A stretch of DNA of 43,019 nt from Chara braunii. Its lineage: Eukaryota; Streptophyta; Charophyceae; Charales; Characeae. The number at the start of each line of letters is the position of its first letter. Positions within the stretch are counted from its first letter, which is position 1. This document shows positions 32,826 to 43,019 of this stretch, one piece after another. The translations under genes were made by a program, and so were the position numbers. Under the pieces are notes generated by a model, which saw only the letters and a list, made by a program, of their open reading frames with translations, had not been told where the DNA came from and did not search any database. The DNA lies in NCBI GenBank assembly GCA_003427395.1, contig BFEA01000649.1, positions 49,866 to 92,884 on the forward strand, in the 5' to 3' direction.

Positions 32826-33090
32826 TGCGCATTTTCTTATCAAATGACCTTTCATGTTTTTTTCTTGTAAGATATATCAACCTCCTGATAAGCAGGTGAA
32901 AGTCCGACGAAAAAATAACCCCGCTTTCGGTTGCGACTCGTTTGTTGTCCTTTTCTTCCTCTCTACCTCCAACCCAAGACAACTCTGTTTGACTATATAT
33001 ATATATATATTTATATACATACATCTGTACAGAGAGAGGGGGAGAGAGCGACAGAGAGAGAGGGAGAGAGAGAGAAAGAGAAAGAAAGAA

Positions 33091-33748
33091 AGAAATAGAC
33101 AGCCTAACATGCACAAAAGAGAAACACCGTTAAAAGTTACCAAAAAAGAAATTGGAGCTGGAAAAATTTCGGATACATGACATTAATGCGGACTACACAT
33201 CGAAAACAATTTATCCCACTCTTAAAATAATGCCTATATAACAAGTTTAACCAATTTTTACCTCTGCTTTTCATAATTTTACAACATCACCACCAACAAT
33301 GGATTTCAACATGGTTTCAACATGATTTCAACAGTTTATCAACAGGTTTTCAACAGATGGGAGAGAAGATAAACAGTTGATTAACTGTTTGTAAACAGTT
33401 AAAAAATGGTCAAACGATGAGATACGCTTGGATCACTAATTATAGATATAGGTTGACCCCCTTCATGATTATCTACATGAACATGATGATAAACAATTTT
33501 TTAACTGATTAAAATATGATGTTATACACAAAGGTCCCCGTTAAACTTCAGTGTTAACACACTTTTTTTTTTCTGTTGACGGGGGGCGACCGAAGAGATA
33601 CAAGCGAGTAGCGGAGACAATAAAGTCGGTGGCGGTCGCCCGGGAGTGATCGGCGTTAGAAGGGATATCTGAAAAAGAGATCGCAAGGGAGATAAAAAAA
33701 AGAAAAAAGAAAGAGCCAGAATGCTTAACAAAAGAAAGAATAGTTGAA
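33091..33748. other. Gene-free stretch before the pol relic
   Basis: CAACATGATTTCAACAG-like phrases repeat at 33300-33400. From about 33570 the composition changes to purine-rich and may be the unrecognisable 5' part (end of gag or protease) of the retroelement that follows. Confidence 0.35.
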
Positions 33749-36105
33749 ATGGACATCGGAGACGGGAATTTGACCGAGCAGGGGAGAGAACGCGTGGTGG
33801 AAGTACTGAAGACCTGCGACAAAGCGATAACATTTAGCGATGCGGAAAAAGGCAGGATTGATCCTAGGTACGCCAAAGCTTCCAGGATCTATACGATTCC
33901 GCACACGCTGTGGAACGACCCGGGATATAAGTACGCACAGAAAGAGAAAGAAAAGCTTATCACGTTCTTAAATGAGAAAATTGCCTCTCATGTAGCTGAT
34001 CCATCAGACAACGCCTATGCAAATAGATGGTTCTTCATACGGAAACCGAATGGGAGGATCCAGTGGATTCAAGATCTCTGAAAGGTCAATGAGGTCACCA
34101 TCCGCGACGTCGGGTCTATTCCCCACACGGATCTCTTAGCGGAGGGAGCAACAGGCAGATCAATATATTCTGTCTGCGATTTGTTTTCTGGTTATGATGA
34201 GATACCTCTAGATCCGAGAGACAGATACCTCACCGCCATGCATACGCCACTGGGATTAGTGCAGATGATGGTGGTACCTATGGGTTGGACTAACGGGGTC
34301 GCGGTATTCCAGAGAGCTATGGTAGCGGTCCTGAAAGACTTTATTCCAGACAAGGTGGACGTCTTTCTATATGATTTTCCAATAAAAGGACCGGTCGAGA
34401 AAGATGAGAAGGAGGTTGTTATTGGCGTTAGGAGGTTCGTAGAGCAACATTTGACAGACATTTATGAGATCCTAGAGCAGCTAGACGACGTCAATTTGAC
34501 AGTCGGTGGGAGAAAGAGTTCGTGGGCAGTATCTTCGATTAAGATTTTAGGATTTATTTCCGATGCGCGAGGGCGTCAAGCAGATCCTGCAAAGCAGGAT
34601 AAGCTCTTGAAGTGGTCGTTGCCGCTGCATAGCGCGACCGAGGTTCGACAGTTTTTCAGAGTTGTAGGGTACTGGTGAATCTTTATACAAGGATACAAGG
34701 GTATGTGGAGAAGGCGGAACCGCTGAGACTTCTTCTTCGTAAGACTGAACGGTTTCAATGGGGTTCCTTACAGGAAGCCGCCATGCTTGCACTTAAGAAC
34801 GAATTCAAGGAAGGAGGACGTATCCTAGGCGTACCGTTCTTCAAAGATGAGACGAACAGGTCCTTTATAGTATCCACTGATGTTGAGGCGTGTTCAGTCG
34901 GAGGACTGCATTCCTAGAAGGATGCTGGAGGAATGGAAAGACCGCTAAGATTCGAAAGTCGGACGCTTAATGTCGTGAAATGGAATTACAGTTAATTTAA
35001 AAAGGAGGTGTTAGCGGTTCTACGGTGCTTAGACGCCTTCAGACATTACATATATGGAAAACAATTTATCCTACGAGTGGATCCTACAGTTGTTGCCTCG
35101 TTTCTACAAAAGAATTTTAGTCTGACAAACCCTACTATCTCACGATGGTTGATTAGGATTCGACGGTATGATTATACATTCGAGAGGATCTCGGGCACTA
35201 AGAACGCAGTCGCTGATGGGCTTTCGCGGATACGGATTGACACTAAGTGACCGATAGTTGCAGCAATACTGACCATGACTGAATCGAGACGAGCAGATCG
35301 ATTTCTAATTAACCTTACCAGGGAAGGTATCGCGCGATTAGGTAACATCTGTCAGGTGAAGAGAGTTTAGATCCGGAGATGAAGAGACAGACAACTCAAT
35401 TCTGTCTTAGATCGGGACATCTATTTCGTAGGCCTATGGGATCAGGAATGCCTCTACGAGTGGTTTGTGATCCTGATGAAAAACAGTCTATAGTAGTCGA
35501 ACTTCACGATGTTGTAGTTGCTGGACAGAGAGAAGTAAAGGGCACGTATGAGAAGGTGTGGAGGCTATAGTGGTGGGAAGGCCAGTATAAGGACGTTAAG
35601 AAATATTGCATGACATGTGAGGAGTGTCAGAAGAGAGCCCTTGTGAGATACAAGGAGCCTCTCCATCCGTCCTACCCTACTAAGCCAGGAAAGAAAGTTC
35701 ATATTGAAGATGCCGAAAGGAGTAGAAAATATGAACTATGTTGTTAACATTAGGGATGATTTCACAGGGTTTGTGGACGGTAACCACATTCGAATGAAGT
35801 CGGTAAGAGAAGTTAATAACTTTATTCTGGAATATCTATCTAAATACGGGGACGTTAGTAGGATCGTGATGGACAGAGGAGTAGAGTTCCTAGCGGATGA
35901 GGTCGAACACGTGTTCAAAAAAGCAGAAGCTAGAGTCTCTATAGCCACTGTCTACCATCCTCAGTCCAATTCACCTGTAGAACGAGGTCATCAATCCATA
36001 ATAGCGTCGTTGTCTAAGTGGTATAGAGGGAAGGATAGCGATTGGCCGCGATACTTTCGATACTCAATATGGGCAGACAATCAACATAAAAATTTCCCAG
36101 AATGA
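33749..36105 (+). pseudogene. Ty3/gypsy pol relic: RT, RNase H, integrase
   Basis: Reads in family order. Reverse transcriptase: RWFFIRKPNGRIQWIQDL, TGA at 34079, then YSVCDLFSGYDEIPLDPRD, MVVPMGWTNGVAVFQRAM and VFLYDFPIKG, where the usual xxDD has its first Asp replaced by Tyr. The same frame continues to TGA 34676, followed by an 8-bp duplication that shifts the frame. RNase H/connection: FQWGSLQEAAMLALKNEF, TAG 34915, LRFESRTLNVV, TAA 34993, FRHYIYGKQFILRVDPTVVA, NAVADGLSR, TGA at 35248. Integrase: a zinc-binding region with VELHD and CMTCEECQKR (second His reads Gln), TAG at 35568, a frameshift near 35700, then the core with IRDDFTGF, IVMDRGVEF and PVERGHQS keeping D-D-E. It is cut off after SIWADNQHKN; no 3' LTR was found. 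It would copy element RNA into DNA and insert it, but is clearly dead. Confidence 0.9.
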
Positions 36106-36907
36106 AATAATCATTCTATATTAAAATTACATTCTAAATTTCAAATTTTGATTCCATCTTAAAAAACGTCATTCCAATTTTAAAATTTTCCTTCTTACTT
36201 GAAAACTTTCCTTCTAAGAATGGGGTATCCCTTCTGATTTGAACTGCATGCTAGAGATGGAATGAAAGTCTGGACGAGTTCATGAAATATTTTAATTGGA
36301 TTGTCATTCTAAGTAAAGATTTTCAGTCATAAATAGGTTAATCCAATTTAAAATAGAAGACCTAACACAAAACAGTTAAGTGTCGACATGGGCGAAGCCT
36401 ACGGGCGATCACTTTGAAACTTGTACATTTTCTCTGACCAATATGCCAGGGACTTGATGGGGACGTCGAGAAGAGGTCTGCCCGCAGACCGGTCGACCAC
36501 CCGACATACAAGGGATTCGCTCCTCAACCAAACGTCTCGTTATGATTTGTCGGGTACTCTTACCGGAAGCCTCGGGAAAAATTAGGGGTCGCCAGAGGAA
36601 CCCTGAATTCCCCTGCGTCGGTCAGAGGAACTATCCCTTAAAATCAAGGAGATGAAACGTTACCTCTGCCGCGCTTGCCGCCTGCCTTTTTAATCTGTTA
36701 TGACGTTATTTTTTAGGCGACCAGCTGCGAGATAAGGGTATGGTAGTGAGCCTTGGTGTGACCCTTTTACGCCGACAGATTGGTGGGGCAATGAGCCCTC
36801 GATTTTCGTTAAATCTAATAAGAAAATAAAAAATGAGAAAAAAAATAAAAAATAATAAAAAGAAAGGAAACAAGCGATCATTTTATTATTTAATTAAATC
36901 TTATCTA
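36106..36907. other. Gene-free stretch
   Basis: To about 36370 it is AT-rich with repeated CATTCTA/TTCCAATTTTAAAAT phrases, then unique sequence. A small hairpin GGTCTGC/GCAGACC (2-nt loop) lies near 36473. No gene is supported. Confidence 0.5.
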
Positions 36908-37000
36908 GGCTACCAGAGTGGCCCGGGGTCACTTGCCCAGCCGGGCCAAAAATAATAAAAAAAATAATAATTTTTCTTTTTTTTGGCCCGGCTGGTAGCC
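36908..37000. repeat. 93-bp foldback
   Basis: GGCTACCAG at 36908-36916 pairs with 36992-37000, and CAGCCGGGCC at 36938-36947 pairs with 36985-36994. The centre is A/T homopolymer-rich. It resembles a small foldback element. Confidence 0.75.
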
Positions 37001-38269
37001 AAAAATCTTATAAAATTTTGTTTCTAATGAATTCTAGCCAAAATTATCCATTTATCCCCTTTCATGGATTTAATCGGATTGTTGTTAATTTTAATCTTCC
37101 GGTAGATTTTTTTGATATTCCGTATTTTTCCGAATTATTACCTTCGCTATTACCCTGGTATTCTTGAGTAAGCTAAACCATATCTTCTTGGGGTTCTAGG
37201 GACATTGGTAACGTCGGCGGCTGGATTAGTGGGGCTGCTTTCGGGTTACCGCGACATGATCGGGATAGTGCGGTCACCGGCACTGAAATGGGCAGTTCGA
37301 CGTTGGTACTTCCTGGTACACTACTCAGGTCCGCTTTGGGACTGCGGCACTTACTTATTTGGCACTGGCACGACATTAGAGCGGCATACGGCAGCTCGGT
37401 TCTTCTATTTTGGCCATGATCGGTGGTTCGACACTTTTGTCTTGGTTTGGTCACTGGTTCGGCTTGGACATGGTACTAGCAGTATCCTGCAGCCTTCTCC
37501 CAACTTATGGGTTCGGTCACTGGCTGGAATCGGTATGATCACGGATCGGGCACTAGCAACGTATTGTTTTTGGGACTGATACAGGGTCGGAACTGGCACG
37601 ACGGCAGTTAGATGTGACTAGCCAGAAGGCTTGGTACTCCTGGCATCAAGGGTACTGGGACTCAGTTTTCCGCACAGTGAAACTTGGTCTTCGGCCGAAA
37701 CCCTCGGCTGAAGCTGCAGGCGGGATATAGCCTGGGTCAGTCGAAGAATGGGGAGACATTTTTCGGACTAGTGAAGTGCCGCCAGCGCGCCTGGTGTCCG
37801 CCGCCCACACTGGCATTCTGGGCGTGGCTCGGATGGCTCGATTGTTAGATGCAATGGGAAGCAAGGCGTAGATGGAGAGGATATACGAGGCTCAAACGGC
37901 AGGTAGAGGACATTCGAACTAGGGAGGGTAGACCGGCATGCCTGGCGTACGCCGCCCACAACTCAGATCGGTTCAGAACGAGGTATGGGATGATCACGGA
38001 AGGGGGAGCAGATGGTTGGTGGGTGGACGTGAATAAGAAGGGAACAATGCGTCTGATGTTCGTAGCGTGAAGCGCCACGGACAGTGTTTGGATACACCTG
38101 GGCACAGTTGCATGCTGAAGTGTTCCCACAATGAGTTAACTATATTAGGCAGTAAGGTTAGACTCGCCATTGTAATGAAAGGGGCCGTTATACAAGGGTC
38201 GAGGTCACGTGTGTGGTGTTCGCCGTCCACAACTCGGATCAGCCTGGGCGAGAGCGCTCCCTGCGCGCG
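37001..38269. other. Gene-free stretch
   Basis: From 37200 GC-rich phrases such as TCGGTTCGGCAC and GGCACTGGCACGAC recur irregularly, suggesting an eroded tandem repeat. Also, CCGGCATGCCTGGCGTACGC near 37930 and GCCAGCGCGCCTGGTGTCCG near 37780 are related. No gene is supported. Confidence 0.4.
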
Positions 38270-38760
38270 TGATGATAGCCCCACTCGCTGCTTGATTGAT
38301 TCTCTGAAGACGGGATCTGTTATTCCGCTAGCTGGAATCGCAGTCCCAATCGCTGTTTGATTGGTTCTCTGAGGACGGGGTCTACTTTTTCGCTAGTGGG
38401 AACCGCAGTCCCAATCGCTGTTTGATTGGTTCTTTGAAGACGGGATCTGCTATTCCGCTAGTGGGAACCGCAGTCCCATTTGCTGCTTGATTGGTTCTCT
38501 GAGGACGGGGTCTGCTATTCCATTAGTGGGAACCGTAGTCCCAGTCGCTGTTTGATTGGATCTCTGAAGTCCGGATCTGTTATTCCGTTAGTGGGAACTG
38601 CGGAGCGATTTGATGTTGATTGGTCCTCTGAGGTCGGGATCTCTTATTCCGCCAGTGGGAACTGCAGACCGATTCACTGTTGATTGGTTCTCTGAAGACG
38701 GGTCATGCTATTCCGCTAGTGGGAACTGCAGTCCCATTCGCTGTTGATTGGTCCTCTCAT
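38270..38760. repeat. 65-bp tandem array, about eight units
   Basis: Units begin near 38276, 38341, 38406, 38471, 38536, 38601, 38665 and 38729. Each has CAGTCCCAATCGCTGTTTGA, then TTGGTTCTCTGAGGACGGG, TCTGCTATTCCGCTAGTGGG and AAC. CCAATC and GATTGG flank the CGCTGTTT core, so most units can fold into a small hairpin. Open frames across it are repeat artefacts. Confidence 0.9.
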
Positions 38761-38953
38761 CATAAGTAATCGAGTTCGGTTCCGCTAGAGGTTGACGTGA
38801 CAGCAGGTATTTATTGCCCCCGCTAGCTATGGGTCAGAAAGTCTGTGTCGGTTGAAGAGGGGAAAAGACGCTCTGATCAAGAGGTACGGGAATTCAGCTG
38901 TCGTCATGGACTTCGAGATAAGAAAAGGAGAGAAGGTTAACAACAATCGTATT

Positions 38954-39330
38954 TTTCATCACCACTTCAGGACACCCTTCACCACTTCAACCTGCCTAAA
39001 CAGGTGGTTTTCAGGGTCTTCGGAGCTTTCACCACTTCAGGACCATTCAGGCTTTTCAGATCCTGAATGGTCCTGAAGTGGTGAAGGGTCCGAGGACCCT
39101 GAAAACCACATGTTTAGGCAGGCTGCATCCTCAAGTGGTGAAGGGTGGTTTTCATGGTCTTCGGACCTTTCACCACTTCAAGACCATTCAAGATTTTCAG
39201 ACTGCCCAAAACTCTCACTTGACCACTTCAGGACACCCTTCACCACTTCAGGATGCAGCCTCCCTAAACAGGTGGTTTTTAGGGTCTTCAGACCTTTCAC
39301 CACTTCAGGACGATTCAGGATTTCCAGACT
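38954..39330. repeat. CACCACTTCAGGAC repeat cluster with a 132-bp palindrome
   Basis: The motif CACCACTTCAGGAC occurs many times on both strands. 38991-39122 is a long palindrome centred near 39056: CCTGCCTAAACA at the left matches the complement of the right end, with GGTGGTTTTCAGGGTC and CACCACTTCAGGACCATTCA conserved in both arms. Further direct copies (TTTCACCACTTCA, AAACAGGTGGTTTT) follow to about 39330. Confidence 0.9.
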
Positions 39331-40855
39331 GCCAAAAACTCCTACTTCAGAATGTTCGTTCCTGAATTTTCAGCTACCCGATAATCGCTTGTGAAGCAAA
39401 GTTGAATTCAAACATTCGAGCAGGACGGAGCTCCCAGCACCACATTTCCGCTTTGGTTTTCGTAACTTTTATGGATATTTTTCGATTTTATCATTTTTTT
39501 TAAGAACAGACCGGAGTCAGGACCCTTAAGGAAGCATCGAGACCAGTAATACTGGCCGCGACACATTAAAAAAAAAAGAGAAAAGAAAACAAAGACAATC
39601 CCAAACATAGCGAATGAACGTACATCCGCAAATGTGCGCTTGAGTTACAGATCACTCCGAAAGTACTATGTTTTTGATTTTTTTTTAATTATTGTTTGTT
39701 GAGTATAAATTCTTTTTTTTTCCTTCTTCTTCACCTCTCTCACCCCGTTTTAAGTTGTTATCCTTCCAACGAACAATTGGGAATCAACGAATTCCGTGAA
39801 CAGGAAAGAGGATGAAAAACTCTACCAGTGAGGACAGCGAGGTAGGGCAGTTCTTCATGGGAATACTAATTATCTTGTCGCAAAAAGGTCTCTGCTCATC
39901 GACCCTGCACAGAACGGGCGGTGCGGGAAAGTGTGCACGCTGAAGAGGGGAAGAAGAAAGGTCAATTAGCAGTGAGTTAACAACAAAACGGGGGAAAGAG
40001 ATCTATACGGGGAGCTCGCAGGGGTGCTGAGTACTACTACCCGTATTTAGTAAAACCGTGTGCCAGGATTTGACCTCGCTCGCTCGGACGTAACTGAAGT
40101 GGGGACACCTCATTCACAACAGAAACTAGCTGGCGCAAGGGAATGAACAAAGAGGTGGAAGTGACGAAGGCTCGGACAAAGGGTAAGAGTGAAAAGGGGA
40201 AAAAGTGAGTAAACCCCAAGTACGGGAGAGAGAAGGGATGATAAGCGAGAAAAGGGGGTCCGCGAAAGGAATATTAGGGGGAAGAGGACGAAGGGCAAAC
40301 GACGAAAAGAAGATCGAAGCAAAGAAGATCTGAGATTGTTCCATTTGTTTGGACTCTCGGTCTCCCGATACTGTTACGGAAGTTGAACCTTGGCCTTGGA
40401 TGGAGTTACCTTTGTAGGCGATTTAAACTGAGCATCTGAGTATCGGTGCGAGCACCAAACCATCGAGTTCTGGCAACATACTGATGCGTCATTCGTGAGC
40501 AGATGACTCAGAACTGATCTCGACTAATCGCCTGCTAGTGAAGATGGGTGGACCACGTGAAAATGGAACCATCCTGTCAGTGCACTGCAGTGTGGAACGG
40601 TGTTGCTTGATGACTGCTTGGCATGCGTGTCTTAGGACAGTGTATTGGTTGGCTGGGGCAGGGTAATCGAGCCCGAGGATAATATTATCCTCCTTTAATT
40701 GGGACGACGCTACGAGATGATATAGGTCAGGTTAAGGCAGGCAAAGGAAAACAAGAAGGGAAGATACAGAGGGACAGGGTTCTAGGCTCGTCTGAGAAAT
40801 GGACATTCTATGTGAACAAAAGTAAAATCGTCATCCTTCTGTGTTCTGATAACGG

Positions 40856-40859
<4 letters not shown>
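39331..40859. other. Gene-free stretch
   Basis: No gene or structured repeat recognised. It includes a purine-rich block (40110-40330) that yields fortuitous minus-strand open frames. Confidence 0.45.

Positions 40860-40903
<44 letters not shown>
40860..40903. repeat. Poly-A tract (44 A)
   Basis: A 44-base homopolymer. It could be the tail of a retroposed sequence, but no retroposon is recognisable just upstream. Confidence 0.9.
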
Positions 40904-40906
<3 letters not shown>

Positions 40907-40986
40907 CTGAGTTGTGGTGCGACATTCTGTGCAAACCCTGCTCCCCTACTGATCGATGAGGACCTCGGAAGTGGGTGCGGCGAGTG

Positions 40987-41044
40987 GCAGGCGTCGTTGC
41001 CCTTGACAGGCGTCGTTGCCCTTGGCAGGCGTTGTTGCCCTTGG
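40987..41044. repeat. 19-bp tandem repeat, three copies
   Basis: GCAGGCGTCGTTGCCCTTG and close variants occur three times at a 19-bp spacing (CAGG at 40988, 41007 and 41026). Confidence 0.9.
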
Positions 41045-42113
41045 TTTCAACGAACGGTAAGCGACCCCTCCCCGGGTTTACTCACACCGTGTTAACACAT
41101 CAATGGGACGCGTAGGTTTCTACCTCTTGTGCAGTGTATTAGGCCTACACCCTGTAGCGGTATAAACACAACTGTTGTATGCACTTGCTATCTTGGGTAA
41201 GTGCTTGTCCCAATCAATATGATCGGGTCTCACATACATGTGCAAAAGTTACTGGCACAAACGGTTCATATGTTCACTTTGTCCATTCGTTTCAGGGTGC
41301 CGCCTTGACGACATGGTTAGTCGTGTACCGTATGCTTCCATAAGCTTTTGTCATAGCATACTTGTGAACCTCGCATCACGATCAAATACATCGGAAAGGG
41401 AAAAACCATACTCAGTTACCCATCGCATCTGAAACTTTTGGATGACAAGTTTTGTTCGCGCTTCTGTGGGTAAGCCAATAAACATGGCATATTTAGAGAA
41501 ACGATCCACAATAACCATTACGTGACTATTGCCATTTCGGCTTTTGGTGAGGCTCATGAAGTCAATTGAGATAGACTCACCTGGTTCGCTAGGAATCGGT
41601 AATGGTTTCAAAAGACCGGGTGAATTTTCATGTGACGGTTTGTTCCTCTAACAAACCAAACATGTACGAAAATAAGTTAGTACATCATCTTTCAATCCCT
41701 TGCACTCAAAGCGTTCTCTGACTTTTGCGTAAGTTTTCTTGAAACCAAAATGTCCTTCTAAGTCATGACATTGTAGACTTTTGATTTCTTCTTGATGAGG
41801 AATACACAATCTTTGTTCAGTTTGATCTAACAAGAAAAACAAATCATCGGTCACTCTATAGTTGGGAAGTAGAGATGAATCTTTGATAAGGACATCCATA
41901 ATAGGCTTCCAAACAGGATCAGTAACATATCCTTGATGAATTTTATCTTTCAGATCACTCCCAACATTCAAGTAAGTGACAATAGTACCAATGAAATCGC
42001 AACATCTGGACAATGCATCTGCAACTACGTTAGACTTACCTTTGATAGTCTTTAATTCAAAATCAAAAGTATCAATGAATGCAGACCATCGTACTAACTT
42101 ATCAGAGAGTCTA
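41045..42113 (-). pseudogene. Second Ty3/gypsy pol fragment: RNase H end and integrase
   Basis: A minus-strand frame with no frameshift, broken only by stops. It begins abruptly near 42113 with RLSDKLVRWSAFIDTFDFEL, then NVVADALSRCC (RNase H end). The integrase zinc-binding domain follows (CHDLEGHFGFKKTY and FRTCLVC, an H-H-C-C set), TAG at 41650-41648, and the core with ISIDFMSLTKSRNG, VMVIVDRFSKYAMF, DRDARFTSML, TGA at 41353-41351, MEAYGTRLTMSS and HPETNGQSEHMNR. After TAA at 41251-41249 comes HMYVRPDHIDWDKHLPKIAS. TAG at 41122-41120 and TAA at 41080-41078 precede the end. Its sequence differs from the pol relic at 33749, so it is a separate lineage. It lacks RT and LTRs. Confidence 0.9.
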
Positions 42114-42399
42114 GTCTAACATGCACTTCGTAAAAAGTGGACATTGTGTGAAAACTGGACTCGAGTCAAAAACTTTACGTTGATTTTTTCAAAAACGGGT
42201 TTTAAGGCTGTCACATAGGACATGCATTGGCCGTTGTCACAAACGTTTGGGCATAAACCTATATTTTTTGTCAAGCAACGAGACAGATGGAACACAAAAA
42301 AACAAACGACATGTTATTGCCAATACATCCAAGTTGCAGATTTGCTTTGCATAAGGAAAATTATGTTTTTGGAAGTCATACAAATAAGCGGAGGTAACT
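42114..42399. other. Gene-free stretch
   Basis: Unique-looking sequence between the pol fragment and the minisatellite. Nothing recognisable. Confidence 0.45.
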
Positions 42400-42559
42400 G
42401 CATCCCCCTTCTGCGGCTCCTCCTCTCTGCAACTCCTTCTCTGCTCCTCCCCCTCCGCTGCTCCTTCCCCCTCCGCCGTTCCTCCCCGTCCTCTGCGCCT
42501 CCTCCCTCCGCCGCTCCTCCCCACTCCTCCGCTCCTCCCCTCCCCCCCCCCCTTCCCCC

Positions 42560-42599
<40 letters not shown>

Positions 42600-43019
42600 C
42601 CCCTCCGCTGCTCCTCCCGACTCCGCCGCTCCTCGGCTCCTCCCCTCTCCTCCGCTCCTCCCCCTTCTGTGGCTCCTCTCCCCTCCGTGGCTCCTCCGCT
42701 CCTTCTTCTCCGCTGCTCCTCCTGACTCTTCCCCCTCCGCTCGTCCTCCCCCCCCGCTCGTCCTCCCCCCTCGCCGCTCCTCCCCCTTCCGTCGCTCCTC
42801 CCTCTGCGTTGCTCCTCCCCCGTCCACCGCTCCTCCCCTCAACCCGACTCCTACCCCCTTCGTTGTTCCTCTCCCCTCCACCGCTCCTCCGCACTCCTCT
42901 ACTCCTTCCCATCCCCTGCTCCTCCCCCTCCGCTGCTCCTCCTGACTCTGTCGCTCCTCCGCTGCTTCCCCTTCGCTGTCCTCCACACTCCTCTGCTCCC
43001 CACTCCTCCGCTCCTCCCC
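42400..43019. repeat. CT-rich minisatellite with poly-C core
   Basis: Irregular CTCCGCTGCTCCTCCCC units of roughly 12-17 bp, with an almost pure C run at 42541-42597. Long open frames on both strands (plus 42222-42725, minus 42237-42986) consist of Pro/Ser or Gly/Arg/Glu monotony and are not genes. The array runs off the end of the window. Confidence 0.95.

Noticed and set aside
42237-42986. Gly/Arg/Glu-rich protein on the minus strand
   Set aside because: A pure by-product of the CT-rich minisatellite; the plus strand is equally open.

Overview
This is a repeat-rich stretch of a large eukaryotic nuclear genome. There are no bacterial-style operons and no rRNA or tRNA genes. The recognisable coding material is degraded transposable elements: a Ty3/gypsy gag, two Ty3/gypsy pol fragments, and a CACTA/Plavaka-like DDE transposase. 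There is also a Ulp1-type SUMO protease and a few ORFs I do not recognise. Satellites, microsatellites, foldback elements and an N gap fill much of the rest. The style of the retroelements and the Ulp1-plus-transposase content suggest a plant or streptophyte alga (a charophyte such as Chara is my guess). The species cannot be fixed from the sequence alone.

Layout. 1-1985: 91-bp satellite. 2403-3926: gag relic on the plus strand. 4831-15467: no convincing gene, but an extraordinary density of short perfect hairpins. Its centrepiece is a ten-member array at 10109-10933 whose loop is constant and whose stems differ but stay complementary. 14594-14705: sequencing gap. 15758-16215: 37-38-bp tandem array. 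17344-18910: unrecognised plus-strand gene with breaks. 20625-21451: minus-strand ORF for a basic-then-acidic protein. 22945-24318: minus-strand Ulp1 protease with two stops. 26105-26478: an exact 168-bp duplication around a 38-bp library adapter, so an assembly artefact. 27001-29585: minus-strand DDE transposase relic. 31495-33080: three copies of a segmental repeat with a MITE-like foldback core. 33749-36105: plus-strand Ty3/gypsy pol relic. 36908-39330: foldbacks and a 65-bp tandem array. 41040-42113: second pol fragment on the minus strand. 42400-43019: CT-rich minisatellite.

How it fits together. The transposase, the Ulp1 protease and the basic/acidic ORF lie in that order on one strand over about 9 kb. 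They could be parts of one large DNA transposon, but I did not find its terminal inverted repeats. The gag, Ulp1 and second pol relics are broken only by in-frame stops. The first pol relic also has frameshifts, but most of its stops sit at expected Arg or Gln codons. This suggests decay mainly by C-to-T change. The most unusual signal is the hairpin-rich tract, above all the constant-loop, covarying-stem array.
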